Assembly (NCBI GenBank): GCA_030692515.1
Contig: JAUXZS010000016.1
Coordinates: forward strand, 176,354-240,353
Length of the DNA: 64,000 nt
Source of the DNA: Bacteroidota bacterium
GTDB lineage: Bacteria; Bacteroidota; Bacteroidia; B-17B0; Aurantibacillaceae
Direction of reading: 5' to 3'
A model generated the notes under the pieces. That model was not told the DNA's origin and made no database searches. It saw only the letters and a program-made list of their open reading frames with translations. The position numbers were made by a program, and so were the translations under genes. Shown piece by piece: positions 18,855-29,100 of this stretch (position 1 is the stretch's first letter; the number at the start of each line of letters is the position of its first letter).

Positions 18855-19685
18855 TTACATTAGAAGAGAAGTTTGTGTGCTAAATTTCTTCTCGGGCATT
18901 TTTTCTTTATTCAAATCATCTAAAGCAATTTCATAAACGTTGGTTTCATTATAGCGTGAGGCAATAATGATGTTTGTGCCCTGCGCGTTTTTTAAAAATA
19001 ATTCGCGTACAAGATTCGGGCAATTATTATCCTTAGAAAGGTGCGATAAAATTAAATGGCTCATAAATTTAGGCTTATGTTTTACGAATATCTCTAAGGC
19101 TTGAGAATTTGATAAATGACCTTTATCGCTGCTAATGCGGTTTTTTAGGTAATAAGGATAATTTCCTTTTTCCAACATCAAATCATCATAATTTGCTTCA
19201 AGAAAAGCAGCGTTACACTCTTTAAAATTCCTGATGACATGTTCGCAAGCTAAACCAATGTCCGTTAACACACCAATTTTAATGCCATTGCCTGACACAA
19301 TAAAACTATAGGGATCTGAAGCATCGTGCATTTTTGGAAAGGCAGTTATTGAAAGCTTTCCAATATTAATTGCTTTATAGGCAGCAAATGTTTTTATTAA
19401 ATCAGTTGGTAAAAAAAGTTTACTGTGTGTTAATGTAGTTGGTGTAATATAAACAGGTAATTTAAATTTTCGAGACAAAACAGAAAGTCCTCGAATATGA
19501 TCTGAATGTTCATGAGAAATAAAAATTGCTTTTACTTTTTCGAGAGATAATTCTAGGCGAGCCATGCGCTTTTCTACCTCTCTACAGGAGATTCCAACGT
19601 CAACCAAAACTCCTTCATCATTATTTCCGACATAATAACAATTACCATTACTCCCCGAATTTAACGATGCGATAAAAAGTGACAT
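18855..19685 (-). CDS. Metallo-beta-lactamase-fold hydrolase, WalJ/YycJ-like
   Basis: A 276-residue cytoplasmic protein. The N-terminus SLNSGSNGNCYYV and the metal motif SHEHSDHIRG (HxHxDH) near 55-64 are the signatures of the WalJ/YycJ branch. Later ligands are seen in TDIGLACE and LSHLSKDN. WalJ is thought to act on DNA in replication/cell-wall coordination in Firmicutes; in Bacteroidota the role is not established. No signal peptide. About 150 bp of AT-rich, gene-free DNA separates it from the WG-like gene downstream. Confidence 0.85.
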   Translation of the reverse strand: MSLFIASLNSGSNGNCYYVGNNDEGVLVDVGISCREVEKRMARLELSLEKVKAIFISHEHSDHIRGLSVLSRKFKLPVYITPTTLTHSKLFLPTDLIKTFAAYKAINIGKLSITAFPKMHDASDPYSFIVSGNGIKIGVLTDIGLACEHVIRNFKECNAAFLEANYDDLMLEKGNYPYYLKNRISSDKGHLSNSQALEIFVKHKPKFMSHLILSHLSKDNNCPNLVRELFLKNAQGTNIIIASRYNETNVYEIALDDLNKEKMPEKKFSTQTSLLM

Positions 19686-19946
19686 GATTTAGTAAAGAAA
19701 CAAATTTTAATTGATTGAAGATATTTGGTGTAAAAATTATTTTTCGGCTTTACTTTTTCATCCGCTTGTTAAAATCAATCTAGCTGTGCCATTTTAATTC
19801 ATGAGAACCGCTCAGGCCTAATTTTTCGGTTGTTTTGCTTTTTAAACCCTAAAACTTGTTTAAAACTTTACAAAATCAATTTCTTTCACCAATTAAAAAG
19901 AGCTTATTTTCACTCATTATAAATTTAAAATAAATAAAAATAAAAA

Positions 19947-20348
19947 ATGGAACAAAACAACACAACAACTCCAGCAGCCAATAACGGAAAAGGTTTAGGA
20001 ATAGCAGGAATGATTTTAGGTATTTTAGCAATTATTGTATCATTTGTTCCGTGCTTTGGCTGGTGGGCAATTGTATTAGCAGTAGTTGGTGTTATTTTAT
20101 CTGCGGTAAGTTTATCGCAGGCAAAAAAGGCGAATGCTCCAAAAGGTATGGCAATAGCGGGTTTAATCTGCTCAATACTTGCAATCATTATTGGTTCAAT
20201 TTGGATATTTATTATTACCAAAGCTGTTACTGAAGGTGCCGGAATGTTTAAAGATGCTATGGAAAAATCTGGCGCATTAGATTCTTTAAAAAATGCGATG
20301 GAGCAGTTTAAACAATTAACTGATACGGTAAACGTACCACACGAATAA
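19947..20348 (+). CDS. DUF4190-type small membrane protein
   Basis: A 133-residue protein with two membrane hairpins: GLGIAGMILGILAIIVSFVP with GWWAIVLAVVGVILSAVSL, then GMAIAGLICSILAIIIGSIW. The pattern 'G.AIAGLI.s.lAli.g' and the short Lys-rich loop QAKKANAPK between hairpins are typical of DUF4190. A polar C-terminal tail of about 35 residues faces one side of the membrane. Its stop codon abuts the next start (20349), so three small membrane-protein genes form an operon leading to the peptide transporter. Function unknown. Confidence 0.75.
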   Translation: MEQNNTTTPAANNGKGLGIAGMILGILAIIVSFVPCFGWWAIVLAVVGVILSAVSLSQAKKANAPKGMAIAGLICSILAIIIGSIWIFIITKAVTEGAGMFKDAMEKSGALDSLKNAMEQFKQLTDTVNVPHE

Positions 20349-20738
20349 ATGCTTAAAGCACCTAGTTATGTTATAATAAGTTTGGTGTTTTTTTTACTAA
20401 TAGGAGTGGGCTTGGCTTACTCCTATTTTTTTTATCCAAATAGCCATCCAGTTGAATGTGTAATAAAATCTTATACCAACAAAGATTGTCCAACTTGTGG
20501 TTTTTCAAGATCATTTTCTTATTACACTCATTTTAAATTTATTGAAGCGGAAAAATTTAATCCTACTTCACTACCAGTTTTTTTATTTTTTCTGTTTCAA
20601 TTTTTATTGCGGGGAACAATTGCGTTTTATTTTTTTAAAACTCATAAAACATTCAGCCCAACGCATATTAAAATAGAACTCGCGATTAGTATTTCATTGT
20701 TTTTATTAGCATTTTTACCAATCATATTAAAGTTTTAA
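20349..20738 (+). CDS. DUF2752 membrane protein
   Basis: A 129-residue protein with three membrane segments. After the first segment comes CVIKSYTNKDCPTCGFSRSF; the CPxCGxxR core is the DUF2752 signature and places a Cys pair at the membrane surface. The rest is hydrophobic. It begins directly after the DUF4190 stop and ends 4 bp before the next gene, so it is translated from the same message. Biochemical role unknown; a redox or metal-binding function of the Cys pair is only a guess. Confidence 0.8.
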   Translation: MLKAPSYVIISLVFFLLIGVGLAYSYFFYPNSHPVECVIKSYTNKDCPTCGFSRSFSYYTHFKFIEAEKFNPTSLPVFLFFLFQFLLRGTIAFYFFKTHKTFSPTHIKIELAISISLFLLAFLPIILKF

Positions 20739-20742
20739 TATT

Positions 20743-21246
20743 ATGGAAAACAATTATTCAGATCAATTCGTTAACGATTTAGCTCCTCTACCGGAAAAAC
20801 CACAGTTTTTAAAAGTGCTGTGTATATTATCTTTTGTTGCTTGCGGTTTATTTATTTTAATTTATGGTGTTGGCTCTTTTGCTTTAGCCATTGGTGAAGA
20901 CACAATTTCTAAAGTTTGGGATCAGGTATTAGCCTCACAGCCGCAATTAGAAGAGGTAAACCCCGTTGAATTTTTTCACGAAGTTGGTAAATTGTGTTTA
21001 TATAATTTATTTACAAATATTTTTTCTTTAATTGGCGTAATATTAATGTGGCGCTTAAATAAGATTGGTTTTTTTATTTATATCGCAGCCGAATTAGCAA
21101 CTAACTTTTTAGGATTAGACTTAGATATTGATGGCGGCACTAAGTCATCTCTATCAATGATTTTTTCTATTGCTATTGACTTAGTTTTTATTGGTATGTA
21201 CGCAGTTAATTTAAAACACATGAATAAATCTAAACTTAACTCTTAA
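20743..21246 (+). CDS. Small membrane protein of unknown function
   Basis: A 167-residue protein with about four hydrophobic segments: FLKVLCILSFVACGLFILIYGV near 23-45, NLFTNIFSLIGVILMW near 92-107, a short one near 110-125, and SMIFSIAIDLVFIGMYAV near 136-155. Between segments one and two is an acidic loop of about 45 residues. I do not recognise a family. It is the third gene of the DUF4190-DUF2752 string and ends 11 bp before the POT transporter, so likely the same operon. Confidence 0.65.
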   Translation: MENNYSDQFVNDLAPLPEKPQFLKVLCILSFVACGLFILIYGVGSFALAIGEDTISKVWDQVLASQPQLEEVNPVEFFHEVGKLCLYNLFTNIFSLIGVILMWRLNKIGFFIYIAAELATNFLGLDLDIDGGTKSSLSMIFSIAIDLVFIGMYAVNLKHMNKSKLNS

Positions 21247-21257
21247 GATAAAAAATC

Positions 21258-22901
21258 ATGGCAGAATCAAAATATCCTAAAGGACTTTTATTTTTAGTGT
21301 TTACCGAATTCTGGGAGCGCTTTGGTTATTATTTAATGATAGGCATTTTCTTCCTTTACATGACCACCGATGCTAAAGATGGGGGAATGGGTTGGGAAAA
21401 CACAACAGCATCTGATATTTTCGGAACTTTTATAGCACTCGCCTACTTAACTCCCTTTATGGGTGGTTTGTTGGCAGATTTAAAACTAGGCTATCGCTTC
21501 TCCATTACACTTGGCGGAATTTTAATGGGTATTGGTTATTGCATGCTCGCTATTCCGGAAAAGTGGGCCTTTTATTCAGCCCTTGCTATTATGGTTGTTG
21601 GCAACGGATTTTTTAAACCAAATATTTCAACGCTCCTTGGTAATTTATTTAATGACCCTCGCTACAAGTCAAAAAAAGATACCGGTTACAATATTTTTTA
21701 TATGGGTATTAATTTAGGAGCCTTTATTTGCAATTTTATAGCAGCAATAATGCGTAATAAAATTGGTTGGCACGGTGCCTTTTTAACCGCTGGCTTAGGA
21801 ATGTTTTTAGGAGTAATTACATTTTGGATGGGAATGAAACATTACAAGCATGTAGATGTTCGCAAGGAACCAAAACCCGAAGATAAACCGCTTTTAATAC
21901 AATTTGTAAAAATTTTAATTGCAGGTGTAATATTTGCCATATTTGGTTGGATAATTCCCGGAACAATAATGGGTAGTGATAGTACCGATGCTTTTTTTAT
22001 GTTCTGTATTCCGGTAATATATTTTTACGCTTCTATTTATAAAAAAGCTAATGCCGAAGAGCGTAAACCGTTAGGAACCATGTTTACTATTTTTATAATT
22101 GTAATTTTATTTTGGGCTATTTTTAAGCAAAACGGAACGGCTTTAACTACTTATGCTGAATACTACACTGATAGAGAAAGTCCACCTCAAATAACCGCAG
22201 TTACTGAAAAATTAGGTTTTTCTGAGAGATTAATTGCGGATAATAAAGAAGTAAATCAAGTAGATGAGCAATTTAGAAAAATAAAAGGAGCAGATGGAAA
22301 TGTTATGAAGTGTAATGATTACCCATTGTATTTTAAAAACATTGACGCTTCAAAAATGCCTGCAAAAGGCGAATCGGTAAATTTAGTGAATACAGAAATT
22401 TTTCAATCCGTTAATCCATTTTTTGTTGTTATACTCACTCCAATCATAATCGCATTTTTTGCTTTTATGCGAAAGCGAAAGAAAGAACCAACTACGGCTT
22501 CAAAAATTGCTTATGGATTGTTGATTAGTGCTCTATCTACTTTAGTAATGGTTGGAGCAGTTTATTTCACAGATAATGGCATGGATAAAGCAAGCGCTTG
22601 GTGGCTCATTTCAAGTTACGGTGTAATTACAGTAGGTGAATTATTATTGAGCCCGATGGGATTATCAATGGTTTCAAAATTAGCTCCTTTACGATTAACC
22701 GCCTTAATGATGGGGGGTTGGCAATTAGCAACATCTATGGGAAATAAACTAAGTGGTGTTTTAGCAAAAAACTGGGATAAGTTTGATAATAAAGCAAATT
22801 ATTTTTGGCTAAACTTTGCGCTGTTAATGTTTGCCTTTTGTGTAATGATGTTTTTATTAAAACGACTTAACAAAGTATTTCACGAGGGAAAAGAGAATTA
22901 G
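21258..22901 (+). CDS. Proton-dependent oligopeptide transporter (POT family)
   Basis: A 547-residue major-facilitator transporter. The N-terminus has the POT signature FWERFGYYLMIGIFFLYM (the ExxER-like Glu/Arg pair at helix 1), followed by GGLLADLKLGYR and GNGFFKPNISTLLG (PTR2 signature). KDTGYNIFYMGINLGAF is also characteristic. About fourteen membrane helices with a roughly 90-residue insert around 300-390 facing the outside, which I regard as normal for Bacteroidota members. It imports di- and tripeptides with protons. Last gene of the small membrane-protein operon. Confidence 0.92.
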   Translation: MAESKYPKGLLFLVFTEFWERFGYYLMIGIFFLYMTTDAKDGGMGWENTTASDIFGTFIALAYLTPFMGGLLADLKLGYRFSITLGGILMGIGYCMLAIPEKWAFYSALAIMVVGNGFFKPNISTLLGNLFNDPRYKSKKDTGYNIFYMGINLGAFICNFIAAIMRNKIGWHGAFLTAGLGMFLGVITFWMGMKHYKHVDVRKEPKPEDKPLLIQFVKILIAGVIFAIFGWIIPGTIMGSDSTDAFFMFCIPVIYFYASIYKKANAEERKPLGTMFTIFIIVILFWAIFKQNGTALTTYAEYYTDRESPPQITAVTEKLGFSERLIADNKEVNQVDEQFRKIKGADGNVMKCNDYPLYFKNIDASKMPAKGESVNLVNTEIFQSVNPFFVVILTPIIIAFFAFMRKRKKEPTTASKIAYGLLISALSTLVMVGAVYFTDNGMDKASAWWLISSYGVITVGELLLSPMGLSMVSKLAPLRLTALMMGGWQLATSMGNKLSGVLAKNWDKFDNKANYFWLNFALLMFAFCVMMFLLKRLNKVFHEGKEN

Positions 22902-23180
22902 TCGCGTCTTTATTTGAACACAAAATAAATTCTGCCCTCACTTTTTCCTTGATGAAAAAGTAAGCAAAAAAACAAGGCTTATTAAAATTTTGCTAACAAT
23001 CTTTATTCTTCAAGCTGATGATTTAAGCGCTTCGCGAACAGCCAAAATCATCTCCTCTTCTCCTAACTCTTTTGAACGATAAATATTTTTTTACGCAAAA
23101 TTTTAAAAGGCCAACTCACCTTGTTTGCTTACGGTATTTGGTTATCCATTTTTTTGATCTTTTGGGCCCCTCAAGAAAAA
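22902..23180. repeat. Hairpin-rich intergenic region
   Basis: 279 bp without a supported gene, between the convergent transporter and helicase genes. It holds a perfect hairpin ACTTTTTC-CTTGAT-GAAAAAGT (22940-22961), a stem GATGATTT (23017-23024) with AAATCATC (23045-23052) enclosing the palindrome TTCGCGAA (23031-23038), and locally higher G+C than its surroundings. The first hairpin resembles CAACTTTTT...AAAAAGTTG at 63960-63983, so it is probably a dispersed extragenic repeat that may also serve as a transcription terminator. A 61-codon frame here has no coding character. Confidence 0.5.
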
Positions 23181-25109
23181 TCAGGCCCACTCCCAAGCGG
23201 TTCTATAAGCGCCGTGTTTTTCGCAATATTCTAAAAACGAATTATAAAATTTACTAGCGCCAATTGTAGAGCTATCGCCAATAACCACTAATTTTTTCTT
23301 TGCTCTTGTAATGGCAACATTCATTCGGCGTAAATCATTTAAAAATCCAATTTCTTTTCTTTCGTTACTTCGCACTAAACTAATGTAAATCACATCGCGT
23401 TCTTCGCCCTGAAATCCATCAATAGTTTTTACAGCCAACGAACTTAATTTTGTTTTATCCAACTCAATTTCTGTTATATTATCTTTCAACCATTCGCGCT
23501 GCTCTTTGTATGGCGAAATAACACCAATACTTATTGCAGGCAAATTTTGTTGTTGCCCGTATTCTATTAAAAGTTGTTGCAAGTGTTTAAATAAAATATC
23601 GCCTTCTTTTGGATTAAAATAACTTAATGACTCGGGATTTTGAATCTCATCAAAATTACATCCTGCTGTATCAATAAATTCTATGGCTTTGTTTAGCATA
23701 GAATTTTCGTCGTTTATTAAAGCATGTGCAGAAACAGACTCGTCAGCAATTAATTCGTTGCCATAAAAATAATTATTACTAAAACCCATAATTGCATTAT
23801 TCATTCGGTATTGACGCGTTAACAATGAAACAGCTTCTTTAAAGTTAATGCATCTATCCAATAATGTTTGATCTAAACCTCCTTTTTTTGCTTCAATACT
23901 TTTTACAACTGGCGGTAATTGAAAATGATCGCCACTTAAAATTAAACGTTTGCATTTTAATAATGGAATCCACACCATTGGCTCTAATGCTTGCGATGCT
24001 TCATCAAAAAACAATGTATCAAATCTCTTTCTCGTTAACCCTCTATGTGTACTTGTTACAGGCGTACAACAAATTACTTGCGTTGTTTTAAATAACTCAT
24101 CAACAATAAAATCTTCTAATAAACGTGCTTCCTTTATGCAATTTTTTGCTTCAGTATAAAATGCTGTACGTTGTTGCGCATCTTCTTTACCAAAAACTCT
24201 TTTGTATTTTCCTGCCATTTTAAAATACTCTTCCGCATTTCTTCTTAAATTTTTTATGTCTTTGTAATATGGCGAGGAAGAAATTTTTCCATCCATACTG
24301 CTGCTCTGCAATTCATCTGATATTCTTGCAGGATGTCCCATTCGTAAAACATCAATTCCTAATTCTAATAACTTTTCAGTTATTAAATCAACTGCAGAGT
24401 TGGTAGGAGCACAAACTAAAATTTGATTTTCTGTTTGTAAGGTTAATCTTATAGCTTGAACTAAACTAGTGGTTTTTCCTGTGCCTGGCGGACCATGAAT
24501 TACCCCAATATCATTTACGCTTAAAACATGACGGACAGCTTTGTTTTGAGAAAGATTTAATTGCGGAATTAAAACATCGTTGTTTATTTTTTGAAATGTC
24601 AAAGGAATATTGCCTTCAATCATTTCACGTAATTCTGCTATACGATTATTATTGGCATTAATTACAACATCTAATGCTAACTGCATTTCATTATAACTAT
24701 TGTCATCAAACTGAATGTTTAAACCCAGTTTGCCATCATAACACCAATCAGGCAATTCATCAGAATGAATAATTAATTTTAAAGAATTTTTTGAAACAGA
24801 TTTTATTGTACCGGTAATTTCGAGTGTTTCGTTTTGTTGATTGCTAAATAAGCTAACATTTTTTCCAGAACTAAAATGATGTGGTTTATCAATCTGCGTG
24901 GTGCGTTCAATTTCCAAGTGTAATAAATCGCCCGAGCCTAATTCTTCGTTATTTATTTTTATGGGATACCAAGTAACGCCATTCTTTTTTCGTTGGTCGA
25001 GATTAACCCGTAAAAACTGTTCTTTATATAAACGGTAGTCCTCTTCGCGTTCTATCTTTAATAATTGTTTTAAGCCCTTTAAGCGTTCGATGGCTGTGGT
25101 AGTTGACAT
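23181..25109 (-). CDS. Superfamily 1 helicase, UPF1/IGHMBP2-like
   Basis: A 642-residue ATP-dependent helicase. Residues about 1-170 form a beta-barrel (1B) region as in IGHMBP2/SMUBP-2. The helicase core has Walker A GPPGTGKTT (206-214), motif Ic-like APTNSAVD, Walker B FFDEASQ (367-373, DEAS type), motif III LSGDHFQLPPVV, RQYRM (motif IV), and motifs V-VI TIDGFQGEERDVIYISLVRSN and NVAITRAKK. These proteins unwind RNA or DNA 5' to 3'; a bacterial role in RNA or replication-fork metabolism is likely but not established. The start codon overlaps the stop of the upstream desaturase gene by one base. Confidence 0.9.
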   Translation of the reverse strand: MSTTTAIERLKGLKQLLKIEREEDYRLYKEQFLRVNLDQRKKNGVTWYPIKINNEELGSGDLLHLEIERTTQIDKPHHFSSGKNVSLFSNQQNETLEITGTIKSVSKNSLKLIIHSDELPDWCYDGKLGLNIQFDDNSYNEMQLALDVVINANNNRIAELREMIEGNIPLTFQKINNDVLIPQLNLSQNKAVRHVLSVNDIGVIHGPPGTGKTTSLVQAIRLTLQTENQILVCAPTNSAVDLITEKLLELGIDVLRMGHPARISDELQSSSMDGKISSSPYYKDIKNLRRNAEEYFKMAGKYKRVFGKEDAQQRTAFYTEAKNCIKEARLLEDFIVDELFKTTQVICCTPVTSTHRGLTRKRFDTLFFDEASQALEPMVWIPLLKCKRLILSGDHFQLPPVVKSIEAKKGGLDQTLLDRCINFKEAVSLLTRQYRMNNAIMGFSNNYFYGNELIADESVSAHALINDENSMLNKAIEFIDTAGCNFDEIQNPESLSYFNPKEGDILFKHLQQLLIEYGQQQNLPAISIGVISPYKEQREWLKDNITEIELDKTKLSSLAVKTIDGFQGEERDVIYISLVRSNERKEIGFLNDLRRMNVAITRAKKKLVVIGDSSTIGASKFYNSFLEYCEKHGAYRTAWEWA

Positions 25110-26002
25110 TAGTGATTGCTTTTGTTTTTAAGCTCTGTACGCAATTGACTGCTCGTTTTTTTTGAGCCATCATGACTCCAGCCTGGAGGGCCAAAAACAT
25201 ACATTAATTTATCTTTGAAAGATGATTTCTTTTTTAAGTCGATAAAAATGTTTTTCCATTCGTGAAAAACCATGGTGAACGGATTATATGTTTTTATATT
25301 TTCTGTTAATCCATAAACTACGGGGTCCGTTTCATCTTCTGCCTGAAAAGTTCCAAATAATTTATCCCAAAAAACAAATAACATGCCCATGTTTTTATCT
25401 AGGTATCTCACATTACTTCCATGATGAACTCTGTGATGGGACGGCGTAATAATGATGTATTCTAAAAATCCTAATTTATTTATTGTTTGCGTGTGCGCTA
25501 ATATGCCAAAAATTTGAGTGGCGCTATAAATAAACATAATATCTATTCCTTTAAATCCTAATAAAGCAAGCGGAATAAAATACACAAAACGGTAAAGGGG
25601 TTGAAATACCGAAGAGCGAAAACCAACTGTGAAATTAAACTCTTCACTATTATGATGTGTTACGTGTACTGCCCAAAACAAACGACACACATGATCAATT
25701 CGGTGCAACCAGTAATACATAAAATCTTCTGCAAAAACTAAAGCAGTCCAATATATAATTGGATTAACATTCCAATCATAAATAGAAAATTTAAAAAAAT
25801 AATTTAGTATTAATAAACACAAGCCTCTGATTAAAATATCTAAACCCATATTTAATGAGGTTAAATAAATATTAGATAATAACCCTTTACCGGTATATAA
25901 TCCTTTGTTTTTGAAATAAGAATAAAAGAATTCGAAGCCGATTACAATTGCGTAAATAGGAACAGAAATTAATACTAATAAAGATTCTCTAAACTCGTTC
26001 AT
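25109..26002 (-). CDS. Sterol desaturase / fatty-acid hydroxylase family membrane enzyme
   Basis: A 297-residue integral membrane di-iron enzyme. The histidine boxes are HRIDH (about 118-122), HVTHH (about 132-136) and HRVHH (about 198-203), spaced as in the FA_hydroxylase family, between hydrophobic helices. An oxygen-dependent hydroxylation or desaturation of a lipid is expected; the substrate is unknown. The C-terminus PGWSHDGSKKTSSQLRTELKNK is a conserved-looking tail in this bacterial subgroup. Translation of the downstream helicase gene probably couples to it through the one-base overlap. Confidence 0.9.
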   Translation of the reverse strand: MNEFRESLLVLISVPIYAIVIGFEFFYSYFKNKGLYTGKGLLSNIYLTSLNMGLDILIRGLCLLILNYFFKFSIYDWNVNPIIYWTALVFAEDFMYYWLHRIDHVCRLFWAVHVTHHNSEEFNFTVGFRSSVFQPLYRFVYFIPLALLGFKGIDIMFIYSATQIFGILAHTQTINKLGFLEYIIITPSHHRVHHGSNVRYLDKNMGMLFVFWDKLFGTFQAEDETDPVVYGLTENIKTYNPFTMVFHEWKNIFIDLKKKSSFKDKLMYVFGPPGWSHDGSKKTSSQLRTELKNKSNH

Positions 26003-26108
26003 GAGATTGCAAATTTAAACAGAATCTTTGAATTTTACATTGAGAAATTACTTGTGAAATGTAAATGCGCTTAGTACAAAAGAACTAAAGAAAAAAATTA
26101 TTTAGCTA

Positions 26109-29100
26109 TTATCTGATTATAGCAACATGTCCGGTTTTTGTAAAAACCTTACCGTTGTATAATGTATAGGAAATTAAATAATTATAAACTCCTATTTCTA
26201 CTTGTTTACCACCATAACTTCCATCCCAAGTGTCACCTATGTTTTTCCATTTAAAAATTTCATTTCCCCAACGATCAAAGATTGACCCAGTAAATTTTGT
26301 AACACATGAGCCTCCGAATACTTGAAGCGTTTCATTTAAACCGTCGCCGTTTGGCGTAAACGTATTGGGGATATAAAAATCACCGATTTTGCAACCTGCC
26401 TCAATCGTATAAAAAGCGGTATCGATACAACCCATTCCGTTTTGAGCTACGAGTGCAATTAAATATTTTCCTGGTTGCTCATAATAAGCTGTAGTAATAT
26501 TATTCGTGGATGTTTGAACATTGCCTAAATCCCAAAAAATTTCTGTTGCACCAATAGATGTGTTTGTGAAAGTTAGGCTTCCCGGAAAATCTACATAATT
26601 ACTTTCTGGAGTAAAAGACGCTATTACCTCGCTAACATCTAAGCCTGTTAAAGTTGTAGTTAAGCATCCGCCGTTTGATCCAACTAATGTAATCGTAGAG
26701 TTTTGTGTTGGAGAAATTAATAATGGATTACCGAAAAAATAATTTCCATTAACGTACCACTCATAAATACTTGCGCCTGATCCAACAAAAGTAACTGGAG
26801 TGTTTGGGCAAACTAACTCAGCAGATTGAGCGATGTTTAAAACTGGCTTAGTATTAACAATTACTTGCGTTGTTGCTGTCGCAGGACAAATTCCATTAGC
26901 GCTAGTTACAATGTAATTTGTTGTAATTGTTGGGCTAACGGTTATTGAATTGCCATTTAAATTACCGGGATTCCAAGTATATCCATTGCTCGCTCCAGAA
27001 GCAGTTAATGTAGCTGTTTGTCCTGAACAAATTGAAGCGCCAATCAACAGAAGAGTTGGTGTTGGAATAACAGTCACGGTAGAATTGCCAGTATAACTGC
27101 AGCTTCCAACTACAACCAATAGACTATAACTTGTGCTTGAATTAGGAGTTACACTAATACTTTGTGTAGTTGAGCCATCACTCCATAAATAAGAAGTGCC
27201 AACTAAAGTAGTTCCAATAGTAGCTGTTTGTCCTTGACAAATGTTTGCACTAGATACAGGAGCAATTAAACCACTTAGAACCGAAACAGTAACTGTTGTT
27301 TGTGCGGTACAAGAACCGTTATCGCCGATAACAGTATAGGTTGTATTAACAGAAGGATTTACTGTGATTGAATTTCCGGGAGCCCCCATCGGTAACCATG
27401 TATAACTTAATGCGCCATTTGCCGTTAAAGTAGCTGTTGCGCCATTACAAATATTTTGGTTGAGAGCAGTAATTGTGGGAGAAGGCGTAATTGTAACATT
27501 ATAAATAGCAGTAGTTGTACAAGAATTTACTTCACCAACAACTGTATAACTTGTATTTGATAATGGCGACACTGTAATTGATGAGGTATTGTTAAAACCG
27601 TTTGACCATGAATATGTAGTTGCACCCGAAGCAGAAATTGTTGCTGTGCCGCCAACACATATAGCATTTGCATTTATTGTTACATTCGGTAAAGTGTTTA
27701 CCAAAACATTTGCGACTGTACTTCCTGTGCAGGCTCCTTCGCTACCCGTTACTGTATATGTTGTGTTAATAATTGGATTCACAAAAATAGTAGCGGTGTT
27801 TCCTCCATTACTCCAAACATAATTAGTTGCCGTACTAATTGCTGAAAGGGTAGCTGTTTGCCCATTACAAATTGTTGGCGTATTTACTGCTATTGAGAGG
27901 TTAGCGCCAATTGTAACGGTAGCTGTAATCATCGAAGTACAAGAGTTTGTTGCGCCAATAAGTGTATAGGTTGTTGTCGCGCCCGGAGATGCCGTAAATG
28001 AAGAGCTAATTACATTTGTTCCTGGAAATGGATCCCAGGTATAAGTATTAGCTCCGTTAGCTGTTAATGTTGCAACTTGTCCAGCACAAACGGTTACGCT
28101 TAATGCCGTAAGTGTTGGTATTGGAGTAACAGCTATAGTTGTAGTTCCAATCGAAGAACAGTTGCCAGTTGTACCCGTAACAGTGTAAACCGTTGTAATT
28201 GTTGGTGAAAGAATATTAATAGCTGTTGGTGTGCCATCGTTCCACAAATAATTTGTCGCCCCAATTGCTGTAAGTGTTGCAGATTGTCCAACACAAATAC
28301 TTGCAGAGTTAGCGGTGACTGTAGGGCTAGCGTTAACTACAACCATTGCGGTATTAGATACCACACAACCTCCAGCTAATGTTGCGTTAATTGTATAAAT
28401 AGTTGTAGAAATTGGATTAGCCAAAATGTTTTGAGTATTTGCACCTGTGCTCCAAGTATAAGAATTTGCGGCTCCTGCAACAAGAGTTGCTGTTTGTCCA
28501 CTACAAATTGTTGCGCTATTGGCGCTAATTGTGCCACTTGTGTTAATCGTAATGCTGGCAGTAGCAGATGATGTGCAGGTTCCGTTAGCGCCAATCACAG
28601 TATAGGTCGTATTTACTATTGGTGAAGCGGTGATTGAATTACTGTTTGAACCGTTACTCCAGGTATAACTTGTTGCCCCCGAAGCTGAAATAGTGGCTGT
28701 TTGTCCTGCGCAGATTGTTGAATTTACAATGGCTAAAATAGGATTTGAATTTACAGTTACAGTTGAAGTACCAATTACCACACAACCTCCAGCTATAGTT
28801 GCGTTTACAGTATAAACTGTTGTTGCTAGAGGAGATACACTAACGCTTTGTGAATTTGCGCCGGTGCTCCAGGTATAACTTAACGCTAGCCCTGCCGTTA
28901 TTGTTGCAGATTGTCCAGCACAAATAGAAGGGGAGTTGACAACTATAGAACCCACTAATGAAACCGAAATGGTTGCGGTAGCTGCTGCAGTACAGGAGCC
29001 GTTAGCACCAATTACCGTATAGTTTGTTGTTGCAACAGGTGTTGCCGTTATGCTTGAAGTATTCGCTCCGGTACTCCATGTATAATTAGTTGCGCCGGAA

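Noticed and set aside
23072..23257. 61-residue frame at the end of the helicase gene
   Set aside because: Overlaps the helicase on the other strand and hairpin-rich spacer DNA; no ribosome site or recognisable sequence.
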